Shown here: piece after piece, positions 1-9,828 of the stretch | Numbering within the stretch: position 1 is the stretch's first letter | How the letters are laid out: the number at the start of each line of letters is the position of its first letter | Origin: Chitinophaga caseinilytica | GTDB taxonomy: Bacteria; Bacteroidota; Bacteroidia; Chitinophagales; Chitinophagaceae | DNA length: 64,000 nucleotides | NCBI RefSeq assembly: GCF_038396765.1 | Contig: NZ_CP150096.1 | Location: 5,997,001-6,061,000, forward strand | Direction of reading: 5' to 3' | Position numbers and translations under genes: made by a program | The notes under the pieces: generated by a model | Database searches by the model: none | Told to the model about the DNA's origin: nothing | The model's input: only the letters and a program-made list of their open reading frames with translations

Positions 1-3000
1 ACATGCACGATGCTCAGGTTGCTGCTCTTCAGGGATACGGTGATCTGTGCCGGCACGGCTTTCGCCATGGAAGAACCAGTTATGTCGGTCGTTTGCAGGC
101 CGATCACGGTATCGCGGCAACCCGTTCTACCATAATTATCCGTTTGCATGAGCATGGCGGTCTGGCCATTGTATTCGCCGGCACCGGCCATGCTGCCTTC
201 CGGATTGTTCAGGATGCTGCGCAGGCGCTCGGAACCGCCCGTGCGCACCTGGCGCGCCCATTGAACGGTATTGTCGTCGCGGAGGCGCATCCAGTATACG
301 TCTTCGTTTGATTGGGAAGCAAAATACCCTCCACCGGCGGCCTTTCCGACCGACCAGGTCTCGGGGTTGATATTGCCCGGCCCGCCGACGCGGGAAGCCC
401 GCAGCATGAAGCCGTCCATACGCAGATCGAGCAGGGCGCCGTTCACGTTCACCGTGCTGCCGACGCTCATGTTCACCACGGCCACTTTCAGGCCTTCGGG
501 CGTCGTGAGGATGTTGCGGGCCATGTTGTCGCGGCCTTCGAGATCGTAGGCTGTAATTCCGAGTAACGTTCCGTTATGACGGTTCCAGCCCATGGTAGCC
601 ACATCATACTGGCCATTGCCGCGAAGGGAACTGGCGCCGATGAGGATGTCTCCCTGCACGGCGAGCTGCAGGCCACTGCGGTCTTCCGTAGAACCGGTCT
701 GCTTCAGCCATTGGATTTCGCCTTGCGCATCCAGCAACCCGGCCACCCAATCGGTAGCCACGCCGGAAGTGTTGGTCCGCAGACCGCCAAAGGCATACTG
801 GTTACCGCTTACCGGCAGGATGTCGGTCCCCTTTCCACCGAAATTCGCACCAAAATCCACGGCTTTGTTCCAGGCGAGGTTCCCCTGGCCATCGAGCTTC
901 AGGATGAGGATAGCCCCATAATCATAACAGTAGGAATTGGTGGTACCGATGGCGATGTAACCGCCGTCGTCCGTACGCTTGAGGCGCACCAGCTCGTCGT
1001 TGGCCTCGGCACCGAAGGTCCGCGCCCAGAGGAGATTGCCGACGCTATCTGTCTTGATGACATATGCGTCTTTACCACCACTTCCCAAACCTGTCGTGGA
1101 ACCGGCCATGATGTAACCGTTGTCGTGTGTGCGCTGGATGTCGTTGATGACATTCGTTCCGCCGGCGGTATAGGTATTGACGAGTTGCTTGCTGCGGGAG
1201 CTTCCTTCCACACAAACGGAAGTATAACCACCCGGCCCCTGTGCAGTACAGCTGTCCATGAACTGGATATACTGGTACGCCAGCAGCCCGTAGCCGAATT
1301 TGTTGTTCATGTAGCGGGCAAAGAAATCGTTCTTCGCCTGTTGCAGCGAATCCACCGTGGCGAGCCCCGGCAGGAACGCAGGATAGGAAGCCGCATATTG
1401 ATCGTACACCGCTTTCACTTCCTCGCACGACACGCAGGCCGGTGCCACCCCGCACTGGATCAGCGTGGGGATTTTAACAGGACTGGGAAGGTATTTGCAT
1501 GTGAGGTCGCGGTTGGGATTGCAGGTTTCCAGCAAAATATTAAGGGTAGCCTGCGGAATGTTGGCCCCTTTCACCCGGAAGATGTAGGCGGAGAAAGTGG
1601 TATCCGCCGCCTTTTTCATCGTTTGGTATTCCTTCTGCAAAAGCGTCAGCGTCTTGCACTCGCAATCCGATGGGGTCGTGAACGTCATTTTTTCCGCGCG
1701 CACCGGCTGCTTGCCATACGGCAGCGGCGTGGTGATGAGGTTGGCGTTGCACATCATGTTGGCCGTAATACCATGACGGACATTGAAATCCGTGATCACA
1801 TCGTCGAAGCTCCGGAAACGGTAATTGCTGGAGGGTTTCACCGTGCTGGCACCATAATAGTGATCCCTGTCGGCGCCCTCCCGGCATACTTTCAGCAGCT
1901 CCGGGATGATTTCGGATTTGATGAGGTTTGTATCATATAATTGGCATTGCTTCAATTGCGAGACCCAGATCTGCACATAACTTTCGCAATTCTGCGCGTA
2001 GAACTGTTCTTCTTTCCCCTGCGCCAGGGCATTCGCTTTGTTCGGGTCTGCCGCGCCTCCGTTCTTGAAATCGTCCAGACCGGCGTTGTTCAACAGATCG
2101 AGGGGATTGCGGATGTGGATGTCGTAACCAGCGTTCATCAACCGTGCGATATCTGCGTTGCAAAGCTGGGCGTTCACCGCTTCGATCATGATCTTGTTGC
2201 GGGCATTGATATAGGCGTTGCGGAAATTGCGCCATTGCATGTCGAGGTCGCCGGCGCAGGTATTGGCCGTGTTGAATGCCAGGGCCGGTGTAGCGATGGC
2301 GTCCAGGCAAGCCTGATCTCCGGCCCCGCATCGCACCATGGCCGTGGCGGTGGTCCACATGTTCCTGCCGGAAACCGTCATATTGAGGGCGTCGGGCACT
2401 TTGTTGCCGGTCATGGACACCAGTGGGTCGTTCCCGTAAGAGAACGGTACGGCCGCCATGTTCGCGGGGTTCAGGTACCCTTTGGCCACCGCAGCGGCAT
2501 ATGTTTCCGTTTTTTCGAAATCGAACTGCCAATCGATGGCCGTGCGGTACACCTCATAATGGCCCAATCTGCAATATTCGGGGTGCAGCGGCAGGAGGTT
2601 TTCTGCCCACGACGATTTGAAAGCCGCCATGAACTCATCTCGCTCCAGCTCGTTGGGCAGCACCATTTTGCCTTTGGACGCGCTCCAAACGGTGTCGCGA
2701 TTGCCGTTGAGGTCGAGGTAAAGGATGTTTCCGCCTTTATATTTATCTCCGTTGAAGATGTTGTAAGTCTCCGCTTCTTTGCTCAGATCGGCATATTGGC
2801 CCGTGGGCGCAGTAACGTCCATCAGCATGTTCCGGCGGATCTCGTTCAGCGGGTTGGGGCCTTTGCAAAGCTCGTCGCACCCGCGGATCGCTTCCTGGTA
2901 AGCCGTGGAAGCGGCCGCACGATGGCGGGCAGTATCCGCAACGGGGATCCCGGCCTTCGTCATATAATCCACCCGGAACGCTTCCCAGGTACCGATCGCC

Positions 3001-5122
3001 GCCACGCAACCCGCACAATCGGGAACGCACTGGATGGTCCGCAGCGAAGCGCGCCGCTCTTCCACGATCTGCTCGATGGTGGTGCAGACGTTGCTTTGCA
3101 GGAAGATGCTGTCGCGGTAATGGTCCATCGCTTCCTTGCTGATGGTCAGCGTTTTGGTGATGGTATAGTTGCCGGGAGGAAGCTTGCGCGTCACGGTATA
3201 GATGATCGGCGCAGGCGTAGTTCCACAGGCAACCGGCAGGTTGGAAACGTCGAGATTGTTGAAGGAATAATTGATGGGATCGGTCAGTTTCAGGTTGAAA
3301 GCATCGTCGAACACCTTGATATTCAGTTCATAACCGGCCACATAACAAACATCCTGCCCGTTACAATCCTGTTTGCGCAACACGGGCGGTGTCAGTTTGT
3401 ATTCGAAAGTATAATCCGCCGTGTCGGAAACGTTGATGGAGGAATGGGTGACAATGCTCCGTTCGTCCACTTTATTTTTTCCGGGGCCCGACAAGGATTC
3501 CACCACCGGCAGGCGCTCCGTTTCGGGAAGTTCTTCCAGGTTGCCGCCGGGCGCTACGGATTGCAGCGCCGTTGCGATGGTACGCCCGTGCATGTCGATA
3601 TAACTTACGGAATACTGGCCATTGGCGTCCACTACCGAGTTCTTGAAATAATGCGAGCTGTTGCCCACTTCTGTACCGAACAGTGCGTCCAGCTCTTCCT
3701 GCTTGGGCGTGGTGTAGATATATTTGGTCTCATGGCCGCTGCCCAGCTTAAACGTTTCGCCGAGCCCGCCCTGGCGGGAGATGCGGCCAGTATTGTCTGG
3801 CGTATATTCCGTTTGGGTAAAGGCGCGGCCTTTCGCCTGGGGAATATACTGGTGATGGCCAACCGTGGCCAGGGGGTTATTGGCGGAATAGTAAGCGTTG
3901 GCACCGGATGCGCTGTCCATGGGAGCCGCGCTGCCGCTGAGATATTCGGCCGGTGTTTCCACCAGGTCGTACTTATCCTTGTCATATTCCGGGCTGTTGA
4001 TGCCGCGGTTGAATCCCTTCACATACTGCATCACCGTCTGCATCGTGGGCGACGGCAGCACCTGGATGGCCGGCCTTCCCTGGTAGTCGTACATCGTTTC
4101 GGCGATGACCAGCGTTTGGGAGGTATTGTCTTTCGTTACGGTCTGGCGGCTACGGAGGCTGCCGTCAAAATATTGCGTCACCACTTTTCGTTTGCCGTCT
4201 TCAGCGAAAGTGATGGTAGATTGCCAGTTGAGGTTGGACTGATGCCCTGCGAATTCGAACTGCCCCGTTGCACCGTGCTGCGAGCTCCAGTCGGTCTCGA
4301 TCCGCCGGTCGTCCGCCCCTACCTGTACGGCCCGCACGCGGAAGAAGAGCGATCCTTTGCCGTCATACATCAACGGCACCTGGTAGCTGTTATCGGCGAC
4401 GGTGACGCGCGTGGTGTTGTTGTCGAATACCAGTGCAGGTTGCAACGGTGTTCCGTACCTGCCGGACGCGAGGGAGCTGGAATCGACGTAAGTCCATTCC
4501 AGGTCGTAAGCATCCGCGCCAATTTCCACGGGCCAGTGGACCAGCAGCTGGTCGGGCGTTCCGGGGCCCTGGGGCAAATCGTAATTGATCGATTTTATTG
4601 CATGGGCATGGCAATCCAGCTTATACCTGGGCTGCACTTCCATCTCGTTCTCCAGCATCAGCACGGCCAGCATATTGGCCGGCGCGGTAATGCTCATCAC
4701 TTTCACCTTTACCTTGTGCGCGTTGTTGAACACGAAGCTGCTGCGCATCCGGTAGGTATTGGCTGTATCGTAGTTGATAGACAGCTGCTGGTCTACGGAA
4801 TCCACGACGTTGTTGGGCAGGTAATAGTAAATCCTTACCTGTGCATCCGCCGAAAACGGGCCGGGGATGTAGCGGTTGGAATATTCGTTGATCCTGAACG
4901 TAATAATGTTCCGGACCGGGTACGGCGTATCGATCCTGACGTTGGAAAAAGCACTGTCGACCACGGTGATCGCGGAATCTGCCACCAGTTGTCCGGCGGC
5001 GCCGTCCAGCACTTTCTTGAGGACGATGCTTTTTTCTGCTGCGCCTGCACGGGGGCGGCCAACAGCAACAGGCATGCGGCGGCTATCAGGGAGTAAATGA
5101 ATTTCAGGCCAGGGATATTCAT
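1..5122 (-). CDS. Giant secreted RHS/YD-type protein with beta-propeller repeats, 3' end outside window, 5' frameshift
   Basis: Minus-strand gene running off the left edge, so the C-terminus (where an RHS core and any toxin tip would sit) is not visible. The ATG at 5122 opens a clear signal peptide (MNIPGLKFIYSLIAAACLLL..APVQAQ), but the rest of the protein is read in another frame from about 5030 to position 1 without a stop. One extra base in the six-base T run at 5030-5035 (A6 on the coding strand) would join the two. An internal ATG at 5075 could start the body without a signal. In restored numbering the body has YD/RHS-like phrases such as YDYQGRPAIQV near residue 345 and YIDMHGRTIA near 510. 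A Cys-rich stretch follows, then repeated propeller-type units of the form DGGYIAIGTT..GN.LW from about 1310 to 1640. It is the last visible gene of the minus-strand cluster. The family assignment (Bacteroidota RHS-like, DUF6443-type) is inference from these motifs. Confidence 0.75.
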
Positions 5123-5143
5123 AATCATAAGTTGGATCGGGGA

Positions 5144-5884
5144 CTATAGGTTCGGGCTTCCTTTGTAAATCTGATAATCGCTGTAGGCGGCTGTAGGGAG
5201 GTATTCGCCGTTGCTGAATACGAAATAGGCGCTTTCGTGGAAAGGTGCCCTGTCGGCTGGCAACGTAACATACCGTAGAAAATACATGCTCACCAGCGCC
5301 AGCGGGCCAAACTGCTGCCGCTCGGCTTCCGTCAGCGGACGACCGCTTTTCATCATTTCCGTTTGCAACAGGTACCTGGCGGAAGACAGCAAGCCATTAG
5401 CCGGCTGAATATTGAGGTCGATGGATTTTACGCCCGCCAGCGAATCGAATGCGATGCTGATCCGGCGGTTCCGTTCTTCCTGCGAGATATCCACTTTTTT
5501 CACGAGCCCTGTTTCCATGAGCGCGCGGACCTGCGAAAGCGGATCGGCCGGCGGCAAGCCATTGGGTTTGTAGAGGTACATCACTTTGTCTTCCTTGAAC
5601 AACACGATGGCGTATCTGGGGTTGGAGACGAACTCCATGTTCGCCATCACCATCCTTAAGCCCGCAGCCGACATTTCGACGCTGCCGCTGAGCGAGTCCA
5701 GGACTTGCTCCGGCCGGCCCGCCGCGGCATAGGTGTACCGGAAATCGTAGCGGAGGCCGCTGGCCGAATAGGCCGCATGGAGCTTCCGCATCTCACTGAA
5801 CAGCTTTGCCGTATCTGCCCGCTGGGCATGCAGCGAAGCAGAGGCTACGCTGCACACCAGGATGATCAGGATTTTCTTCAACAT
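5144..5884 (-). CDS. Secreted LolA-like hypothetical protein
   Basis: A 246-residue protein with a clear N-terminal signal peptide (MLKKILIILVCSVASASLHAQ), so probably periplasmic or surface exposed. The middle reads as consecutive beta strands (YDFRYTYA, LDSLSGSVEMSA, YAIVLFKEDKVMYLYKP), a pattern that recalls the half-barrel of LolA/LolB-like proteins. I cannot name a family with certainty. It lies between the PKD/SprB-like gene (4 bases upstream) and the giant RHS-like gene (about 15-21 bases downstream), so it is almost surely co-transcribed with both. A chaperone or assembly role for one of those giant exported proteins is possible but is inference only. No frameshift or truncation is seen. 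Confidence 0.7.
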   Translation of the reverse strand: MLKKILIILVCSVASASLHAQRADTAKLFSEMRKLHAAYSASGLRYDFRYTYAAAGRPEQVLDSLSGSVEMSAAGLRMVMANMEFVSNPRYAIVLFKEDKVMYLYKPNGLPPADPLSQVRALMETGLVKKVDISQEERNRRISIAFDSLAGVKSIDLNIQPANGLLSSARYLLQTEMMKSGRPLTEAERQQFGPLALVSMYFLRYVTLPADRAPFHESAYFVFSNGEYLPTAAYSDYQIYKGSPNL

Positions 5885-5888
5885 ATCT

Positions 5889-8800
5889 TTATTCTTTTAC
5901 GAGCGCACTCCTCGTTTCTTTAATCGTTTTAATACCTCTTTCCGTTTCCTTCTTCACCCGGGTCAGCACACCATCATCGTCGTACTCAAAGAACGTCGCG
6001 AAGTTGTTCTCGTCCAGCTCAGCCATCATGCGCAGCGTTACGGGGTCGTAGGCGTAGCTCTTCATGTTGGCATTGAACGGATGCAGGCGGATGTCGTCTA
6101 CATACACCGGGCTATCGCCTGTGGCGATGATCATGACAGACAGCTGCGTGGTGCCCGCGGGCAGGTCTACCGCCTCCTCGTACCGCTGCCAACCTTCGAT
6201 GATGTTACCAGACGGACGGATTTCGCGAAGCGTCGTGTTCTCGCCATGCTTGACTACCAGCTGCACCACATTGCCGTCGTAGCTGGCGCAGTTGCAGTCT
6301 TTAGCTTCCTTCACCCATGCGCTGAAGAGGATCTTTTTCCCCGCCAGCGGGCTGAACGAAGGGATGACCATCGTACTGTCTGCCTTCACTTTTTTCAGCA
6401 CGTTTCCGGTGATGCCGCAATCTGCCGCCTTCATTTCGAAAATGGGCTGATTGACGGGCGTAGCAGCCGCCACAACCATGTGGCTGGTCTGCAGCGTATC
6501 TCTGCCGGGAATTTTGATGGAATAGCGGCCGGTGTGGCGCTGTGTGGTATCCAGCCAGGAAATGTAACGGGTGAAATCGAAGCGCCGGGCAGTTCCGCAG
6601 TCGCCGGTAGGGCAACCGTTTCCTTTGAAATAGAAGTCTTCGAAACCTTCGAACGCAGCTTCGCGCAGCATGCTGTTTTGCACCACGGCCATGGGCAATG
6701 CGTCTTCAAAGCCATAAATGGCGCTGTTGTAACGGTTGAGGGCATCGCGGTTCTCCAGCTCAAAGCCTTTTTTATTGAAGATGGTAGACTCGCTGTTCCA
6801 AACCCAGCGGGTGGTGTCGTACTGGGCCTTCCATCCGTTCGACTGTTTTTTCCAGAAAGACAGGAAGTCTTTGTACGTACCGTCTGTGCGGATGTTGGTG
6901 GCGGCCTGCGGATCGGATTCTTTGCGCTCGCCGTAGTAGGCGTACGTGCGGTGTGGCCGCCAGTTGCCGAGGATCCCCGCTGCATAGGGGTTCACGCTGG
7001 TATCGGTAACGGCGCTGAAGCAAATGGTCTCGAAAGCCGCCATCACGAGATCTACCGTGTCGCGGATCGGGGCGGAACAAATGTCGGCATCTATCACCAC
7101 GATGTATTTGCCCTCGCTGGAGTCCGTAAGCTGCGTGATCACGGGGTTCTGGAGATTGCTGGTGAAGTTGTTGGGGCCGGTCCAGCTATAAGTAATGGCT
7201 GAGCCGGGAAGGTTGATCACCTGCAGCCGGGCTTTGTCGCCCTGGCAATATGCCGGTTTGTTCAAAGAAGCGAGCTGGGCGGTGGCGAAGTCGATGATCT
7301 TGATGGTTTGAACGACGGAGGCTCCGCAGGGGTCGGTCACTTTCACGTCGTAATTCTGGTTCACCATGAGGTCGAAACCGCCGCCGGAGTTGAACCTGCC
7401 AGTGGTGTTGGTGGCCAGGTACGGGCCGGTGGCGCCTTTGCCCTGGGCGGCCAGGCTGTAGGTATAGGAAGCACTGATGGGGTTGATCAGCTGCACGATG
7501 ATACTGCCGGTGTTATCGGCCGCTGCGGGGCAAATCCAGCCGATGGAACGGATAGGATCGATGGCCAGCGGCCTGGCGCTCCATTCCAGCGATTTCATAT
7601 TTCCCCCGAACGTTTCTTCCGGATGATGGCTGACAGATCCCGAACTGGCACCTACTACCACGCCGTATTCTCCGGGCGTGGTCAGCACTATTTCCGATCC
7701 CATGGGATAAATGCCGGTTACCAGAGATCCGCCGGAAGGCTGTGACATGATCCGGTAGTACCCGGGAACGGTAGAATTGTTGAAAGCGACGGTACCATCG
7801 ACCCGCAGGATTTTCCCTGCGCAGGTATCTCTTGTCGACATTTCCCATTCATAGTCATAAACGTCTTTATTCGCGACCACAACCGTATCGAAATAGGCCG
7901 CGCAGGCATCCGTGATCTTCAGGACGTAAGTGCCGGGAATATATGCTTTCTGCGGCGTGCTGTAAAACCAAACGCCGTTTTCGTCATAAGCCGTTGTAGT
8001 AGAATGGTAATGACTGGCGGGATACACGACCTCAATCTTCGTTCCGGCACGGATCGATTCGCCGCCGGAGCCCTGGATGAGGAGCTCCCCGAATTTGTGC
8101 TGCCCCGAATTCCTGGGCCAAAACATGGTTTTATAGGGCTTTGCGGGAGGCGGTTGCTGTAGTATATCCTGGGTATGCAGCAAAAAGCTGTCTGCCGTCA
8201 TGACTTGCAGCTTGTACGCCCCATGAGGCAGGGAATCCATGTGCCAGGCATTCCAGTTATAAGTAGTATCCCTTCTCACAACGCCCGTATTTTTATTCTG
8301 CACGCTGATCACAAAAGGGTAGCAAGCCCTCACCGGCGTATAGACGGGATTGATGTTGAAGCTATGGCTGCAGTTATTGGAAAACGACAACGCAATATCA
8401 TACTGGTAGAGATAAATTGGGAAGCTGGTTTCCCCGCCGCAGGGATCCTTGAAATAGTAGTAAACATTTTTGCCCACCATGTCTTTCAACGTCTTGCCCC
8501 CGGGAATTTCCAGCTCGAAGAAGCTCGAATCGCATACGGGCTTGAAAGCCGTCTTGGGGCCACCATCATACGAAACGGCGAACGTCCAATTAGTTCCGCG
8601 GTAGAAATACGGTCGGTACAGGGAGCTGGAAGGCACCAGCGGCGCATTGAAACGAAGCTTGTTACATCCCGCGCCTGCGATCTGATTTTCAATGATCAAA
8701 TCCTGGTTAGCCGCCGGTAAAGCCGGGATGACGACCGTACTGGTGGAACTGCTTCCGCAAGAATCGGATAGCACGACCGTATAGGTTCCGGCCGACATGT

Positions 8801-9320
8801 TCTGGACCTGATAGCCCGCTGCACTGGTATTAAAGACAGTGGGCCCGGAATACGCCGCGGGCTTGCTCGTGATTACGGCCTTGTAACCGCGCCGGCCACC
8901 GCTAAATAAAAACGTCATTAAGCCCGAAGAACAATTAGGGAAAGATCCCGATCCCATCTTTGCGCTACCAGTGAAAGGGGTGTAATCTCCCAGAACGGAA
9001 ACAGACTGTGTGATGGAATCTTCCACACCACCGCAAATCCCCCTCACCGTCACGTAATACGACCCGGGAGCGAGGTTCTCGAAGAGCGGGGCGGTACTGT
9101 GTGGTATCTCGAACCCGCCGGACGCCGCCTGCAACCGATATAGCCGGTTCGTGACGGAGCCCGCGTCCTGCCCGGTCAGCGTAATGGATATTTTACCACT
9201 GGCCGCACATCTGGACGAGTCGGGCGTGGCCGTGAACGACCAGTTGCACTGCGCCGCCGCCCATGTGGGCAGCAGTACCAGGGCCAATAAGGCAATATAT
9301 ATCTGAAATGCTTTTCTCAT
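5889..9320 (-). CDS. Large secreted PKD/SprB-like repeat protein with YD-type C-terminal tail
   Basis: A 1143-residue secreted protein with signal peptide (MRKAFQIYIALLALVLLPTWAAAQ). It contains several Ig/SprB-like modules, recognised by recurring phrases such as LAPGSYYVTVRG, MSAGTYTVVLSDSCG and YDVKVTDPCG, and an Ig-like module near residues 680-760 (YSWTGPNNFTSN, SEGKYIVVIDA). Around residues 980-1080 is a carbohydrate-binding-like beta sandwich (FSAWVKEAKDC ... VYVDDIRLHPF). The last 60 residues switch to a YD/RHS-like tail (MMAELDENNFATFFEYDDDG), which resembles one unit of the RHS proteins encoded on either side. No T9SS C-terminal sorting domain is evident. It probably acts at the cell surface as an adhesin or scaffold of the RHS-like cluster. 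Spacing to the next gene downstream is 4 bases. Confidence 0.78.
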   Translation of the reverse strand: MRKAFQIYIALLALVLLPTWAAAQCNWSFTATPDSSRCAASGKISITLTGQDAGSVTNRLYRLQAASGGFEIPHSTAPLFENLAPGSYYVTVRGICGGVEDSITQSVSVLGDYTPFTGSAKMGSGSFPNCSSGLMTFLFSGGRRGYKAVITSKPAAYSGPTVFNTSAAGYQVQNMSAGTYTVVLSDSCGSSSTSTVVIPALPAANQDLIIENQIAGAGCNKLRFNAPLVPSSSLYRPYFYRGTNWTFAVSYDGGPKTAFKPVCDSSFFELEIPGGKTLKDMVGKNVYYYFKDPCGGETSFPIYLYQYDIALSFSNNCSHSFNINPVYTPVRACYPFVISVQNKNTGVVRRDTTYNWNAWHMDSLPHGAYKLQVMTADSFLLHTQDILQQPPPAKPYKTMFWPRNSGQHKFGELLIQGSGGESIRAGTKIEVVYPASHYHSTTTAYDENGVWFYSTPQKAYIPGTYVLKITDACAAYFDTVVVANKDVYDYEWEMSTRDTCAGKILRVDGTVAFNNSTVPGYYRIMSQPSGGSLVTGIYPMGSEIVLTTPGEYGVVVGASSGSVSHHPEETFGGNMKSLEWSARPLAIDPIRSIGWICPAAADNTGSIIVQLINPISASYTYSLAAQGKGATGPYLATNTTGRFNSGGGFDLMVNQNYDVKVTDPCGASVVQTIKIIDFATAQLASLNKPAYCQGDKARLQVINLPGSAITYSWTGPNNFTSNLQNPVITQLTDSSEGKYIVVIDADICSAPIRDTVDLVMAAFETICFSAVTDTSVNPYAAGILGNWRPHRTYAYYGERKESDPQAATNIRTDGTYKDFLSFWKKQSNGWKAQYDTTRWVWNSESTIFNKKGFELENRDALNRYNSAIYGFEDALPMAVVQNSMLREAAFEGFEDFYFKGNGCPTGDCGTARRFDFTRYISWLDTTQRHTGRYSIKIPGRDTLQTSHMVVAAATPVNQPIFEMKAADCGITGNVLKKVKADSTMVIPSFSPLAGKKILFSAWVKEAKDCNCASYDGNVVQLVVKHGENTTLREIRPSGNIIEGWQRYEEAVDLPAGTTQLSVMIIATGDSPVYVDDIRLHPFNANMKSYAYDPVTLRMMAELDENNFATFFEYDDDGVLTRVKKETERGIKTIKETRSALVKE

Positions 9321-9333
9321 AGTTAAGGGATCA

Positions 9334-9810
9334 TCAATCGATTTTGGAATAGGTACAAACGAATGTGGCCTTCACGAAGCGCCCGCTGGACGCTTCCCGG
9401 TAAATGGAGGGCTCCGGTTCCAGCGTGAGTATGTTCCCTGTTATTTTCCAGCCATATTTTTTGACGGTGGCCTGCTCCTGGAACCCCGGCGGTAGCTCCT
9501 TCCTGCATTCCAGCGTCTGAACACCGGCGCTGCGGTAATCGCCTCGCTCTCCCGCCCCGTTGCGGTCTCCCATGTAAATGAAATCCGTAAACTCCACTCC
9601 GGTCCATACATCTCTCCCGGCCTTCACCATCCGGTCCGCATCTGTTGTTTCATAGCTGTCTACCATCACGCCTTCGGGATAAGTCACGATCTTCACCATC
9701 AGTTGCTGCGCCGCCCATTTCCCTTTCAGCCGTGCGAACGCGGAGTCTTGCGCGGAAGCCGGAAACGCCGTTACGACCAGGCAGCATATCAAATAAAATA
9801 TCTTGTGCAT
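9334..9810 (-). CDS. Small secreted lipocalin-like protein
   Basis: A 158-residue protein with signal peptide (MHKIFYLICCLVVTAFPASAQ). The mature part starts with a lipocalin-like phrase (FARLKGKWAAQQLMVKI) and continues as alternating beta strands (YGWKITGNILTLEPEP, FVKATFVCTYSKID), as in the lipocalin-like families common in Bacteroidota. The ligand is unknown. It sits 13 bases upstream of the PKD/SprB-like gene and 18 bases downstream of the giant PA14/RHS-like gene, so it belongs to the same transcription unit. It could be a small accessory or assembly factor. The assignment rests on motif appearance only. Confidence 0.65.
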   Translation of the reverse strand: MHKIFYLICCLVVTAFPASAQDSAFARLKGKWAAQQLMVKIVTYPEGVMVDSYETTDADRMVKAGRDVWTGVEFTDFIYMGDRNGAGERGDYRSAGVQTLECRKELPPGFQEQATVKKYGWKITGNILTLEPEPSIYREASSGRFVKATFVCTYSKID

Positions 9811-9828
9811 AGTTGCGAGTTTTTCGGA

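Noticed and set aside
576..5096. Two long plus-strand open frames (about 454 and 1051 codons)
   Set aside because: They mirror the minus-strand RHS-like gene, have no start context, signal peptide or family motifs, and are rich in His, Arg and Val as expected of antisense frames in GC-rich DNA.
5862..7202. 446-codon plus-strand open frame
   Set aside because: Antisense to the PKD/SprB-like gene; composition typical of a shadow frame.
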